A DNA stretch of 64,000 nt. It comes from Corynebacterium uterequi. Lineage in GTDB: Bacteria > Actinomycetota > Actinomycetes > Mycobacteriales > Mycobacteriaceae. The DNA lies in contig NZ_CP011546.1 in assembly GCF_001021065.1 (NCBI RefSeq), positions 868,001 through 932,000 on the forward strand. The letters run 5' to 3'. The notes beneath the pieces were generated by a model, which did no database searches, was not told the origin of the DNA, and saw nothing but the letters and a program-made list of their open reading frames with translations. This document shows, in pieces, positions 53,754 to 63,100 of the stretch (within the stretch, counting starts at the first letter, position 1; each line of letters begins with the position of its first letter). Both the position numbers and the translations under genes were made by a program.

Positions 53754-53815
53754 GCCTCGGACACTAGAGCACTAGCTTCTGGCGCGGAATACCCCTGTGG
53801 ATAACTTAAGGGTGG

Positions 53816-54388
53816 CTAGTCGACAGTGCCGATTTCCCGAAGTTCTTCAAGGGTGTCGTAGTCGGTTTCGTCGCCATTTCCGTCAATTGTGTAAACTGTC
53901 TGGCCCTCCAGCAGGGAGCGGGCGGACCGGTCCTGGACGCTGTCGAGATCGCTGATGCGTTGCTGAAGGGCCGGGGTGGACCAGACGGCACACAGGGGTT
54001 GGCCGTCGACGCAGGCAGCGTCACCGTCATCGAGGGCGTCGATGAGGTCCGGCACGAGGGCGGCGGAGGCCGGGGCGTCGACGGCGAGGATAGCGGTTGT
54101 TGTCGACGGCTGGCCGGCGGCGGCTGCCAGTCCGGCGGCGATGGCGGCAACCGGGCCGGCGAAGGCGGGATCCTCGGCGACAACTTTCACTCCGGGGCGC
54201 ACGTCGAGACCTCGGGTGGTAACGACGATGACCTGCATGAGGCCGTCGAGCAGCGATACTTCGTCGAGTAGGAGGTCGATGAGCCGTTCTCCGTTGACAC
54301 GTACGGTGGCCTTGTCGCGCCCGCCCATCCGGCTACCGCGGCCGCCGGCGAGAATAATGACGTCGAGGCCGGGGGTGAAATTAGTCAC
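53816..54388 (-). CDS. mobA: Molybdenum cofactor guanylyltransferase (MobA)
   Basis: 190 residues from GTG 54388. Nucleotidyltransferase start VIILAGGRGSRMGGRDKA (residues 9-26), the GGxSxRMGxDK motif; then AGPVAAIAAGLAAA and ILAVDAP (VDxP). Adds GMP to molybdopterin to give the MGD form used by NarG. Its last residues are acidic (TDYDTLEELREIG). GTG overlaps the moaC stop (GTGACTAA); last gene of moaA-moeA-moaC-mobA. Confidence 0.92.
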   Translation of the reverse strand: MTNFTPGLDVIILAGGRGSRMGGRDKATVRVNGERLIDLLLDEVSLLDGLMQVIVVTTRGLDVRPGVKVVAEDPAFAGPVAAIAAGLAAAAGQPSTTTAILAVDAPASAALVPDLIDALDDGDAACVDGQPLCAVWSTPALQQRISDLDSVQDRSARSLLEGQTVYTIDGNGDETDYDTLEELREIGTVD

Positions 54389-54860
54389 GGGGCAGCTCCC
54401 GGGACCAGTCGCCGGAGCGGCCACCGGACTTGGCAGTGATGCCCTGGCGTCGAATGTAGGCGGAGCGATCCACACCCTTGACCATGTCGATGACGGCGAG
54501 GGCGGCGACGGAGACGGCGGTGAGAGCCTCCATTTCGACACCGGTTCGGTCGGCGGTGCGGACGGTGGCGGTGATCGCAATGTGGTCGTCGCGAAGGTCG
54601 AGGTCGACTGCGGCGCCGTGGACCCCGATGGTGTGAGCCAGGGGCAGCAGCTCGGGTACCTTCTTGGCGGCGTTGATGCCGGCGATGCGGGCCACGGCGA
54701 GGACGTCGCCCTTGGGGACGGTGCCGTCACGGAGGGCAGTCAGGACTTCGGGGGAGCAGGCTACCTCCCCGTAGGCAGTGGCGCTGCGGACGGTGGGGGT
54801 CTTGGCGGTGACGTCGACCATGCGGGCGGCGCCGGAGTCATTGAGGTGGGTGAGTTTCAT
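54381..54860 (-). CDS. moaC: Cyclic pyranopterin monophosphate synthase
   Basis: 159 residues. MVDVTAKTPTVRSATAYGEV near residue 14, KKVPELLPLAHTI near 66 (family signature IPLCHP-like) and GVEMEALTAVSVAALAVIDM near 108, GVEMEALTA being diagnostic. Converts the MoaA product to cPMP in molybdopterin synthesis. 12 bases after the moeA stop. Substitution in the LCHP motif (LAHT) is normal for actinobacteria. Confidence 0.95.
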   Translation of the reverse strand: MKLTHLNDSGAARMVDVTAKTPTVRSATAYGEVACSPEVLTALRDGTVPKGDVLAVARIAGINAAKKVPELLPLAHTIGVHGAAVDLDLRDDHIAITATVRTADRTGVEMEALTAVSVAALAVIDMVKGVDRSAYIRRQGITAKSGGRSGDWSRELPRD

Positions 54861-54872
54861 GGTGTTTCTGGG

Positions 54873-56042
54873 CTATCCGGTGTAGATGACAGGGATGGTG
54901 TTGTCGCTGTGGTTAGGCGGAATCAGCGCGAGGCCGGTGGTACCGCCGAGGGAAGCGACCCGGTGGCTCGCGCCATCGCCGAGACGGGCGGTGCCGTCGG
55001 ACAGGTTGACGATACAGGGGATGATGGTCGTGTGGTGAGGTCGGCGGCGGACTTCCCCTTCGGCGCGAAGGTGCAGGATTTGATGGCGGGGGTCGCGTCC
55101 GGCGAGCGCCCGGATGGCGGGTGCGGCATAGAGATGGAAGGAGACGAAGGCGGCGACCGGGTTTCCCGGGAGGCAGACGACGGGCGTGGCGCCGTAGCGG
55201 CCGGTCCCCTGCGGGGCGCCGGGGCGCTGTGCAACCTCGCCGAACCAGCAGGTGTCCGAAAGAGCGGCGCGGACCGGGTCGAAGGCGCCGGCGGAGATCC
55301 CTCCGGAGGTGATGAGCAGGTCGGCGTTACTCGTGGCTTCAAGGAACTGCGTTGGGTCATCGGGTCGATGGTCGGTCTGCACGTGGGCGGCGCCGGCGTC
55401 GGCGGCGAGCTGGGCGAGCATGGGTAGGTTGGAGTTTGGGATCTGACCTGGGCCGAGCGGCGCGCCGGGTGGTGCGAGTTCGTCGCCGGTGGCGATGATC
55501 CGTACGCGAGGTGCGGGGTGAGCGAGAACGGTGTCGATGCCGGCGGCGACGGCGGCGGCGATGCGGCCCGCGTCGAGGCGTTGCCCAGCGCGAAGGAGGG
55601 GGTGCCCGGCGGGAATGTTGTCTCCGCGGTCCCGGATGTGGGTGCGGTCGCCGGGTAGGTCGCGGATGGTGACGGTGGCGGGTGTCGGCTGGGGCCCGGG
55701 TGGAATGTCAGTGAGTTCGACTGGGATAACGCGCTGCCGGCGGTGGTCCTCGGGGACAGGTGCGCCGGTCATGATGCGCACGGCCTGCCCCGGTGCAGCT
55801 GAGCGGGGTGGGCTGCCAGCGGGAACGTCGGCGACGACGGTGAGGACGTCGCCAGCCTGGGTGGTGTCGTGGACGAGGAAACCGTCCATGGCGGAGTTTG
55901 CGAAGGGCGGGACGGCGAGCACTGCGGAGGCGTCGGTGGCGAGCACGAGGCCGGCGGCGTCAACGGTGCGGTGACGCCGAGCCGGGAGTGCGGGGCCGAC
56001 GGTGGCAAGGACGCGCGCGAGGTGGTCGTCGATGGTGTCCAT
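54873..56042 (-). CDS. moeA: Molybdopterin molybdenumtransferase (MoeA)
   Basis: 389 residues. Opening helix, then ANSAMDGFLV (N-S-A-M-D-G, family signature) near residue 49, RIMTGAPVPE near 89, and the MoeA/MogA-like core LLITSGGISAGAFDPV near 250, with PVVCLPGNPVAAFVSFHL near 300. Inserts molybdate into adenylated molybdopterin. ATG 56042 is directly adjacent to the moaA stop. Confidence 0.96.
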   Translation of the reverse strand: MDTIDDHLARVLATVGPALPARRHRTVDAAGLVLATDASAVLAVPPFANSAMDGFLVHDTTQAGDVLTVVADVPAGSPPRSAAPGQAVRIMTGAPVPEDHRRQRVIPVELTDIPPGPQPTPATVTIRDLPGDRTHIRDRGDNIPAGHPLLRAGQRLDAGRIAAAVAAGIDTVLAHPAPRVRIIATGDELAPPGAPLGPGQIPNSNLPMLAQLAADAGAAHVQTDHRPDDPTQFLEATSNADLLITSGGISAGAFDPVRAALSDTCWFGEVAQRPGAPQGTGRYGATPVVCLPGNPVAAFVSFHLYAAPAIRALAGRDPRHQILHLRAEGEVRRRPHHTTIIPCIVNLSDGTARLGDGASHRVASLGGTTGLALIPPNHSDNTIPVIYTG

Positions 56043-57062
56043 TTATCCTCCGATGGCGGACATGGGTCGTTCGGGTTGAAGGAAGCCTTCGTCGTCGATG
56101 CCGTGACCAGGCTTCTTGGCCCACATGGCGTTGAGCCAGGCGTCGACGATTGCCTCGTCGTTGGCGCCGTCGCGCAGGAGGTCGCGGAGTGAGAATTCCT
56201 CGTGGGCGAAGAGGCAGTTTCGGATGGCGCCGTCGGCGGTCAGCCGGGTCCGGTCGCAGGCTCCGCAGAAGGAGTGGGTGACGCTGGCGATGATGCCGAT
56301 GGTGCCGCTCAGGCCGTGTCCGGTGACGTTCCACAGGGCGGCAGGCGCCGACCCTCGGGGTTCGGAGGCGGGGGTGAGGGTGAAGGCGCTGCGCAGTTCC
56401 CGGAGGATGTCTTCGGCGGTGACCATGTGGGTGCGATCCCATTGGTCCCGGGGGCCAAGGGGCATCTGTTCGATGAAGCGGAGTTGGGCGCCTCGTTGCA
56501 GGCAGAAGGCAGCTAGGTCGATGATGTGGTCGGAGTTGATGCCCGGCATGGCGACGGCGTTGATCTTGACGGGGCGCAGCCCGGCGTCGAGTGCGGCGTC
56601 GATGCCGGAGATGACGTCGGGGAGACGGTCTCGTCGGGTGAGCTGGGCATAGGTGGCGCGGTCGACGGTGTCGAGGGAGATGTTGACTCGCTGGAGCCCG
56701 GCGTCGGCGAGGCCGCTGGCACGCCGGGCGAGCCCGAGGGCGTTGGTGGTCAGCGCGGTGGTGGGGACGCGCCCGTCGTCGGTGCGTAGGGCGGTGGTAG
56801 CGGCCACGATCTGCTCAAGTGACTTGCGCAGGAGAGGTTCCCCGCCGGTGAAGCGGACATTTCGGATTCCCAGGCGGGTGACGCCGATGCGGATGAGGCG
56901 AATGATCTCTTCGTCGGTGAGGGTGCTCTCCTTCGGCAGCCAGTCGAGACCCTCTGCCGGCATGCAATAGGTGCAACGGAGGTTGCACCGGTCGGTGAGG
57001 CTGACCCGAAGGTCGCGGCCGATACGGCCGTAGCGGTCGGTGAGAAGCAGCGGAGGTGTCAT
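56043..57062 (-). CDS. moaA: GTP 3',8-cyclase (radical SAM, MoaA)
   Basis: 339 residues. Radical SAM cluster CNLRCTYC (residues 27-34, CxxxCxxC); RFTGGEPLLRKSLEQ near 95. A second, C-terminal cluster site: FCGACDRTRLTADGAIRNCLF (Cys-x2-Cys ... Cys), which binds GTP. C-terminal Gly-Gly tail, needed in MoaA, is present (SAIGG). First step of molybdopterin synthesis. First gene of the unit; minus-strand TAAACT, 10 bases before the ATG, may be its -10 (a very short leader). Confidence 0.97.
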   Translation of the reverse strand: MTPPLLLTDRYGRIGRDLRVSLTDRCNLRCTYCMPAEGLDWLPKESTLTDEEIIRLIRIGVTRLGIRNVRFTGGEPLLRKSLEQIVAATTALRTDDGRVPTTALTTNALGLARRASGLADAGLQRVNISLDTVDRATYAQLTRRDRLPDVISGIDAALDAGLRPVKINAVAMPGINSDHIIDLAAFCLQRGAQLRFIEQMPLGPRDQWDRTHMVTAEDILRELRSAFTLTPASEPRGSAPAALWNVTGHGLSGTIGIIASVTHSFCGACDRTRLTADGAIRNCLFAHEEFSLRDLLRDGANDEAIVDAWLNAMWAKKPGHGIDDEGFLQPERPMSAIGG

Positions 57063-57104
57063 TATCCGCTTTAGTTTAGGGATTTTCGGTATCTATTCCA
57101 AGCG

Positions 57105-58766
57105 TCATCGATCGCCCGGGCTGGGAAGGGTGATGACGTCGAGGAGGCCATCGGCGAGATGTTGACGGAGGTCCTTTTTGTCAAACTTGTCGACGCTTGT
57201 CTTGGCTATGTGGTCGACGAAGGCCCAATATTCGGGGATCATCCAATTCGGCAGGATGGCACGGAGCTCTGCCCGGATGGCGCGGGCGGTGTCGGCAGTG
57301 GGCGGATACCCGGGGTAGGTGACGGCGACGGCGAGGGGGCGTTCGCCCCACTTAACGTGAGGGATGCCGACGACGGCGCATTCTAAGATGGCGTCGGATT
57401 CCATGATGACGTTTTCCAGCTGCGCGGAGTAGATCCATTCGCCGCCGGAGCGAATAACGTCGCGGGCCCGGTCGGAGATGGAGAGGAATCCGTCGGAGGT
57501 GACGGTGCCGACGTCGCCGGTGCGCAGCCAGCCGTCTTCGGTGAAGCTGGTGGCGCGGGCGGTGTCCGCATCGTCGGGGAGGTAGGACGCGGTGACGAGA
57601 TTGCCCCGGACTTGAATTTCGCCGGGACGGTACTGGTCTGGGGTGACGATGTCTCCGTCGTTAACGACGCGGTAGTCGAGGGAGGGATCGAATCGGCCTT
57701 GGGAGACGCGGTAGGCGGTGCGTTGCTCCCCGGAGGAGCCGGCCGGCGGGCGGGCGACGGTGCCGACGGTGGTGGTTTCGGTCATGCCCCAGACGTGGAT
57801 GATGTCGACTCCGAAGCTCTCCTCCCAGGTGCGGATGAGCCAGTCGGTGGCGGGGGAGCCGCCGACGAACACCTCGGTGAGGCTCATGCGGTGCGGCGGG
57901 TGTTCGAGGTAGTGAACCATGAGCTGGTTCCACAGGGTGGGGACGCCATTGGCTTTGCGGGGTTGGGCGGTGGCGATGATGTCGGCTAGCCGGGGCGCGC
58001 TGAGGTCGGCTGCTGGCAGTACCAAGGGGGTGCCGGACATCCAGGCGGCAAAGGGGACGCCCCAGCTCAGCACGTGGTAGATGGGTACGCAGCTGAGAAA
58101 GGCCTCGCCGTTTGAGATCCCCAGGGAGTCCGCTGCGCGCAGCGTGAGCGCCTGCAGGTAGAGGGAACGGTGGGAGTAAGCGATCGCCTTCGGTGCTCCC
58201 TCGGTGCCGGTGGAGTAGCACAGGGCGGCGGCGGTGTTGTCCGGTAATTCGGGCCAGGCATAGTCCGTGGGGCGACCGTCGAGCAGCGCTTCGTAGGAGA
58301 GTGCGGGAACGCCGCCGATGGCGTCGGGGATGCCGTCCGTGCCAGTGATGATGACGGTGCGTAGCTCGGAGGCGTCGGGAATGAATTCGGTAAGTTTGTC
58401 GACCAGCCGGGGGTCGACGACGATGACCTCCACGTTGCAGTGGCGGACGATGTGGCGAAGCTGAGCGTCGAGCAGCTGTTTATTGAGGGGCACAAAGACC
58501 GCGCCCATCGCCGTGACTGCGAACATGACCTCGAGATGCTCGGCGCTGTTGAACATGAGGGTGCCGACGCGCTGGTCATCGGTGATCCCGAGCTCCTCGC
58601 GCAGGGCGTGTGCGAAGGCGGCACTGCGCGACCCGATGGCGCCGAAGGTGGTGGTCTCGGGCTCGATGGTTCTAAAGGTGGTGACCGTCGTGCTGGCGTG
58701 CACACGGGAGCCGTAAGACACGATGTGCCCAATGGAGAGGGGGACATCCTGCATGGTCGAGAGCAT
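57105..58766 (-). CDS. Acyl-CoA synthetase (AMP-forming, FadD family)
   Basis: 553 residues, ANL superfamily. AMP-binding P-loop YSTGTEGAPKAIAYSHRSL near residue 190 (canonical SGTTGxPKG is altered, STGTEGAPKA), then HVWGMTETTTVGT near 325, DGWLRTGDVGTV near 420, and SGGEWIYSAQLEN; the terminal catalytic Lys lies in SVDKFDKKDL. Activates a fatty or other carboxylic acid with ATP and CoA; substrate unknown. TAGAGT ends 7 bases before ATG 58766, so the mRNA is probably leaderless. Divergent from rho. Confidence 0.87.
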   Translation of the reverse strand: MLSTMQDVPLSIGHIVSYGSRVHASTTVTTFRTIEPETTTFGAIGSRSAAFAHALREELGITDDQRVGTLMFNSAEHLEVMFAVTAMGAVFVPLNKQLLDAQLRHIVRHCNVEVIVVDPRLVDKLTEFIPDASELRTVIITGTDGIPDAIGGVPALSYEALLDGRPTDYAWPELPDNTAAALCYSTGTEGAPKAIAYSHRSLYLQALTLRAADSLGISNGEAFLSCVPIYHVLSWGVPFAAWMSGTPLVLPAADLSAPRLADIIATAQPRKANGVPTLWNQLMVHYLEHPPHRMSLTEVFVGGSPATDWLIRTWEESFGVDIIHVWGMTETTTVGTVARPPAGSSGEQRTAYRVSQGRFDPSLDYRVVNDGDIVTPDQYRPGEIQVRGNLVTASYLPDDADTARATSFTEDGWLRTGDVGTVTSDGFLSISDRARDVIRSGGEWIYSAQLENVIMESDAILECAVVGIPHVKWGERPLAVAVTYPGYPPTADTARAIRAELRAILPNWMIPEYWAFVDHIAKTSVDKFDKKDLRQHLADGLLDVITLPSPGDR

Positions 58767-58773
58767 GCGGTTT

Positions 58774-58779
58774 ACTCTA
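58774..58779 (-). promoter_or_regulatory. -10 box of the acyl-CoA synthetase gene, leaderless
   Basis: Minus strand TAGAGT (58779-58774) followed by 7 bases and the ATG; no ribosome site. Fits leaderless initiation. Confidence 0.5.
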
Positions 58780-58815
58780 GCGCGGGTAAATACCGTCGGG
58801 GCGTCGGTCGTGCGC

Positions 58816-58821
58816 TAGACT
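58816..58821 (+). promoter_or_regulatory. rho -10 box and long leader
   Basis: TAGACT on the plus strand, about 155 bases before the rho GTG. This gives a leader of roughly 150 bases, as expected for a gene controlled by its own termination activity. The leader has no clear terminator stem. Confidence 0.5.
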
Positions 58822-58976
58822 GGCTCCCGATCGTCGGTGAGTCCGAGCCGAATTACGGCCGCCCCAGGTTCGAGGGCGCTACGAAGATTCGCGGCCCGCG
58901 ATCGTCAAAGAGCGAACAAACCGTGCGTTGCCCCGTTGCTAGTGAAGAGCCCGGGCCATGCTACGAAAGGATTTCC

Positions 58977-60560
58977 GTGAGCGATACGGACACCACTGAC
59001 TTGAGCGCGATGAAGCTCACCGAGCTTCGCGCTCTCGCTGCCAGCCGAGGGCTGAAGGGGATCTCGGGTTTGCGGAAGGGGCAGCTGGTGGCTGCTTTGT
59101 CCTCCGGCGCCCCGGTCCGGCAGGAACCGGCCCGAGAGCAGCCGGCCCGACCGGAACCGACCCGGGAAGAACCGCCCCGGGAGGAATCCCCCCGACCGGC
59201 CGTAGCCTCCGTAGCCTCGGAAGAAACGACGCCGGCGGAGAAGGCTGAGCACGACCGTGACGGGTCTTCTCGCCCCAACCGGGGGCGGCGCGGCCGCCGT
59301 AACCGACGCAACCGTCGAAACCGGGAGCAGCGTGACAACGCCAACGCCGAGCAGCAGAACGGCCACCAGCGCGAACCGGAGCCGGAGGAGCTGGAGTCGG
59401 TGGCGGGCATTCTCGACGTGGTCGATAACAATGCCGCGTTCGTCCGCACGACGGGCTACCGCTCGGCACCGTCTGATGTGTTCGTCAACAACAACATGGT
59501 GCGTCGCTTTGACCTGCGCTCCGGCGACGCGATCGTTGGCCAGGTCAAGGTCGGCGGGGGTGGACACACCCACGGAAACGGCCGAAACCGCCGGAAGTAC
59601 AACCAGCTGGTCCGGGTGGATTCGGTCAATGGGATGCACCCGGAGGAAGCCCGAAAGCGCCCCGACTTCCACAAGCTCACCCCGCTGTACCCGAACCAGC
59701 GGCTGCGCCTGGAGACCCAGCCCAACATCCTTACGACGCGCGTGATCGACTTGGTCATGCCGATCGGTAAGGGCCAGCGTGCGCTCATCGTCTCGCCGCC
59801 TAAGGCTGGTAAGACGACGATTTTGCAGAACATTGCGAACGCGATCGCCACGAATAACCCGGAGTGTTACCTCATGGTGGTGCTCGTCGACGAGCGCCCC
59901 GAGGAAGTCACCGACATGCAGCGCTCGGTCAAGGGCGAGGTCATCGCGTCGACCTTCGACCGCCCCCCGGCCGAGCACACTGCCGTCGCCGAGCTCGCCA
60001 TCGAGCGGGCGAAGCGGCTGGTGGAGATGGGCAAAGACGTCGTCGTCCTGCTCGACTCGATCACGCGACTGGGCCGTGCGTATAACAACTCCTCGCCGGC
60101 GTCGGGGCGCATCCTTTCTGGTGGTGTCGACTCGAACGCGTTGTATCCGCCGAAGCGTTTCCTCGGCGCGGCGCGCAACATTGAGCACGGCGGTAGCCTC
60201 ACGATCATCGCCACCGCCATGGTCGAGACTGGTTCGGCGGGCGATACGGTCATCTTTGAGGAGTTCAAGGGCACCGGCAACGCGGAGCTGAAGCTGGATC
60301 GCAAGATCTCGGAGCGTCGGGTGTTCCCGGCCGTCGATGTCAATCCGACGGGTACGCGCAAGGATGAGTTGCTCATGCCGCCGGACGAGTATCGGGTGAT
60401 GCACAAGCTGCGCCGTATTCTCTCCGCGCTGGATTCGCAGGCGGCGATTGATCTGCTCATCAAGCAGCTGAAGAAGACGAGGTCGAATGGCGAGTTCTTG
60501 ATGCAGGTGGCGTCGAGCGCTCCCATGGCCGCCGATAAGGATGTCGAGGAGTACCTGTAA
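58977..60560 (+). CDS. rho: Transcription termination factor Rho
   Basis: 527 residues from GTG 58977, with GAAAGGA before it; the longer frame upstream is leader. N-terminal SAP-like segment ([20 protein letters not shown]), then a disordered Pro/Glu/Arg-rich insert (about 45-130, [19 protein letters not shown]), characteristic of actinobacterial Rho. RNA-binding cold-shock domain with [15 protein letters not shown]. ATPase: [12 protein letters not shown] (Walker A near 277), [13 protein letters not shown] and Q-loop residues. Ends transcription at rut sites. Stop overlaps the prfA start (TAATG). Confidence 0.96.
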   Translation: MSDTDTTDLSAMKLTELRALAASRGLKGISGLRKGQLVAALSSGAPVRQEPAREQPARPEPTREEPPREESPRPAVASVASEETTPAEKAEHDRDGSSRPNRGRRGRRNRRNRRNREQRDNANAEQQNGHQREPEPEELESVAGILDVVDNNAAFVRTTGYRSAPSDVFVNNNMVRRFDLRSGDAIVGQVKVGGGGHTHGNGRNRRKYNQLVRVDSVNGMHPEEARKRPDFHKLTPLYPNQRLRLETQPNILTTRVIDLVMPIGKGQRALIVSPPKAGKTTILQNIANAIATNNPECYLMVVLVDERPEEVTDMQRSVKGEVIASTFDRPPAEHTAVAELAIERAKRLVEMGKDVVVLLDSITRLGRAYNNSSPASGRILSGGVDSNALYPPKRFLGAARNIEHGGSLTIIATAMVETGSAGDTVIFEEFKGTGNAELKLDRKISERRVFPAVDVNPTGTRKDELLMPPDEYRVMHKLRRILSALDSQAAIDLLIKQLKKTRSNGEFLMQVASSAPMAADKDVEEYL

Positions 60561-61633
60561 TGGCGAAGGAAGTTTCTCTGGTCGACGACTACGTCGCCGA
60601 GTACCAGGGCATCGAGGCTCAGATGGGCGACCCGGAGGTGGCCGCTGATCAGCACCTGTTCCGCAAGCTGTCGAAGCGTTATTCGGAGTTGCAGCCGATC
60701 ATCCGGGCGAACACCGAGCTCACCCGGGCCCAGGAGGACCTCGAAGTAGCCCGCGAGATGGCCTACGAGGATCACGACTTCCAACCCGAGGTGGAGCGCC
60801 TAGAGCAGGAGACCGTCGAGCTGGAAGAGAAGCTGGCGGATCTGCTGGCTCCGCGGGATGAGCGCGACGGCGACGACATCATCATGGAGATCAAGGCCGG
60901 CGCCGGCGGCGAGGAGGCTGCCCTGTTCGCCGGTGACCTCGCGAAGATGTATCAGAAGTACGCCGAGAAGCGGGGCTTCACGTGGGATGTGCTGGGCCTG
61001 TCGGAGTCGGACCTGGGCGGAGTCAAGGATATGACTGTGTCCATCAAGGCGAAGACCCCCTCGCGTGATGGGGTGTGGAGTTTCTTGAAGTTTGAGGGCG
61101 GTGTGCACCGCGTGCAGCGCATCCCGGTTACGGAGTCGCAGGGCCGGATCCAGACGTCCGCCGCCGGCGTGTTGGTGTACCCGGAGCCCGACGAGGTGGG
61201 CAGCGTAGAGATCGACGACAAGGACATCCGCGTCGACGTTTACCGGTCCTCCGGTAAGGGCGGACAGGGCGTTAACACGACGGACTCTGCGGTGCGTATC
61301 ACCCACCTGCCGACGGGCCTGGTGGTGACCTGTCAGAAGGAGCGCTCCCAGATCCAGAACAAGGCCCGCGCGCTGCAGGTGCTGCAGGCCCGGCTGGATC
61401 AGATGGCGGCTGAGGCCGCGGATGCGGAGGCCGCCGAGGGGCGTGCCGCGCAGGTTCGGACCATGGACCGTTCGGAGCGCATCCGCACCTACAACTGGCC
61501 GGAGAATCGCATCAGCGATCACCGCATCAACTACAAGGCGAACAACCTCGATACGGTCCTGGGCGGGGCGATGGATGATCTCATCACCGCGCTGCAGGCG
61601 GCGGAGCGAGCCGAGCGGCTAGAGGCGGAGTGA
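60560..61633 (+). CDS. prfA: Peptide chain release factor 1
   Basis: 357 residues. Stop-codon recognition: [14 protein letters not shown] with the PxT motif (PVT) that marks RF1 (UAA/UAG). GGQ motif for peptide release: [20 protein letters not shown]. Helical N-terminal domain 1-110. Overlaps rho (TAATG) and prmC (GTGA). No rpmE gene lies between rho and prfA, unlike in mycobacteria. Confidence 0.97.
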   Translation: MAKEVSLVDDYVAEYQGIEAQMGDPEVAADQHLFRKLSKRYSELQPIIRANTELTRAQEDLEVAREMAYEDHDFQPEVERLEQETVELEEKLADLLAPRDERDGDDIIMEIKAGAGGEEAALFAGDLAKMYQKYAEKRGFTWDVLGLSESDLGGVKDMTVSIKAKTPSRDGVWSFLKFEGGVHRVQRIPVTESQGRIQTSAAGVLVYPEPDEVGSVEIDDKDIRVDVYRSSGKGGQGVNTTDSAVRITHLPTGLVVTCQKERSQIQNKARALQVLQARLDQMAAEAADAEAAEGRAAQVRTMDRSERIRTYNWPENRISDHRINYKANNLDTVLGGAMDDLITALQAAERAERLEAE

Positions 61634-62439
61634 TCCTCCGCGACGCGCTCGCCGCGGGTGCGGCCCGACTAGCCGCGGCGGGGTGCCCGTCGCCGGAGGT
61701 CGACGCCCGCTTGCTCGCGGCGCATCTGTTGGGCGTCCCGGCACTGTCGATGGACCGGTGGGGACCGGCACCTGCCGGATTCGATGAGCTGATCGAGCGT
61801 CGCGTGGCCCGGGAACCGTTGCAGCACATTACGGGCAGCGCCGCCTTCGGCCACCTGGATCTCGCGGTAGGCCCGGGTGTCTTCATCCCCCGTCCGGAGA
61901 CGGAGCTGCTCGCCGACTGGGCGGTGACGCACGCGAAGCGTCGGGCTGCGCCTGTAGTCGTTGACTTGTGCACCGGCAGCGGAGCCATCGCCCAATACGT
62001 GGCCTCGATGTGCCCGGATGCCACGGTGGTGGGGGTGGACGCCTCGGCGTCGGCGTTGGAATTCGCTCGGCGTAATGCGCCGGATGTCACGCTGGTTCAG
62101 GCAGATGTCAGGGAACTGATCCTCCCCGAGCTGCACGGCCGGGTGGATGTGGTGGTTTCTAACCCGCCTTATGTGCCGCTTGACGACGGCCTGGAGCCGG
62201 AGGTGTACCACGATCCCCCGGAGGCCGTCTTTTCCGGGGCCGATGGCATGGACCTCATCCGGGCGTTTATGCCTTTGGTGGTGGCGCTGGCGGCCCCCGG
62301 CGCGGTGGTGGGCGTCGAACACGATGACTCTACGTCGGCGGCGGTGGTTGATACCTTCCGCGACGCCGGCTTGGTCAATGTGGAGGCCATGACTGACCTG
62401 GCGGGTCGTCCCCGTTTTGTCACCGCGGCTAAAGTGTAG
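61630..62439 (+). CDS. prmC: Release-factor glutamine methyltransferase
   Basis: 269 residues from GTG 61630. N-terminal helical domain; Rossmann methyltransferase with [15 protein letters not shown] (SAM-binding) near 115 and the NPPY motif in [13 protein letters not shown] near 180, which positions the Gln amide. Methylates the GGQ glutamine of RF1/RF2. Coupled to prfA by overlap. Confidence 0.94.
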   Translation: MILRDALAAGAARLAAAGCPSPEVDARLLAAHLLGVPALSMDRWGPAPAGFDELIERRVAREPLQHITGSAAFGHLDLAVGPGVFIPRPETELLADWAVTHAKRRAAPVVVDLCTGSGAIAQYVASMCPDATVVGVDASASALEFARRNAPDVTLVQADVRELILPELHGRVDVVVSNPPYVPLDDGLEPEVYHDPPEAVFSGADGMDLIRAFMPLVVALAAPGAVVGVEHDDSTSAAVVDTFRDAGLVNVEAMTDLAGRPRFVTAAKV

Positions 62440-62443
62440 CCCC

Positions 62444-63100
62444 ATGAGCAAGATTTACTCCATGGCCGATCCCACCTCGCGACAGCAGGGCATCGCGGCG
62501 GCCGTCGAGGCTGTTCGCGCCGGCCGCTTGGTGGTGCTGCCGACCGATACGGTGTACGGCCTTGGGTGCGACGCGTTTGACAACGAGGCTGTGGCGAAGC
62601 TGCTCGCCACGAAGCGCCGCGGTCCGGACATGCCGGTCCCCGTGCTGGTCGGATCGTGGACCACCATCCAGGGGCTTACTCAGGGCTTGAGCGAGGACAC
62701 GAAAACGCTGGTTGAGGCTTTTTGGCCGGGTGGGTTGTCGCTCGTCGTTCCGGAGGCGCCGAGCCTGCCGTGGAACCTGGGAGACACCCGTTCGACGGTG
62801 ATGCTGCGGATGCCACTGCACCCGGTGGCTATCGAGCTGCTCCGGGAGGTGGGGCCGATGGCGGTGTCTTCGGCCAACATATCGGGTCAGCCGGCTCCGA
62901 CGACGGCGACGGATGCCAAGCAGCAGCTGGGACGCGCTGTGTCCGTGTATCTGGATGGCGGGACGGCTGAGATCGGCGAGGCATCGACGATCGTGGACAT
63001 GTCCGGGCCACGTCCGGTCATCCTGCGAGAAGGAGCGATTACCGCCGAGCGCATCGGGGAGGTTCTGCGGGTTCCGGCGGAGGACCTGCGGCGCCGATGA
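62444..63100 (+). CDS. L-threonylcarbamoyladenylate synthase (Sua5/YrdC)
   Basis: 218 residues. YrdC domain: LPTDTVYGLGCDAF near residue 33, KRRGPDMPVPVLVG near 62 (K-x-R motif), and AVSSANISGQPAPTTA near 145 (SSAN). Makes threonylcarbamoyl-AMP for the t6A37 modification of ANN-decoding tRNAs. ATG 62444, 4 bases after the prmC stop; TAAAGT (62430-62435) ends 8 bases before it and may give an extra leaderless transcript. Confidence 0.93.
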   Translation: MSKIYSMADPTSRQQGIAAAVEAVRAGRLVVLPTDTVYGLGCDAFDNEAVAKLLATKRRGPDMPVPVLVGSWTTIQGLTQGLSEDTKTLVEAFWPGGLSLVVPEAPSLPWNLGDTRSTVMLRMPLHPVAIELLREVGPMAVSSANISGQPAPTTATDAKQQLGRAVSVYLDGGTAEIGEASTIVDMSGPRPVILREGAITAERIGEVLRVPAEDLRRR

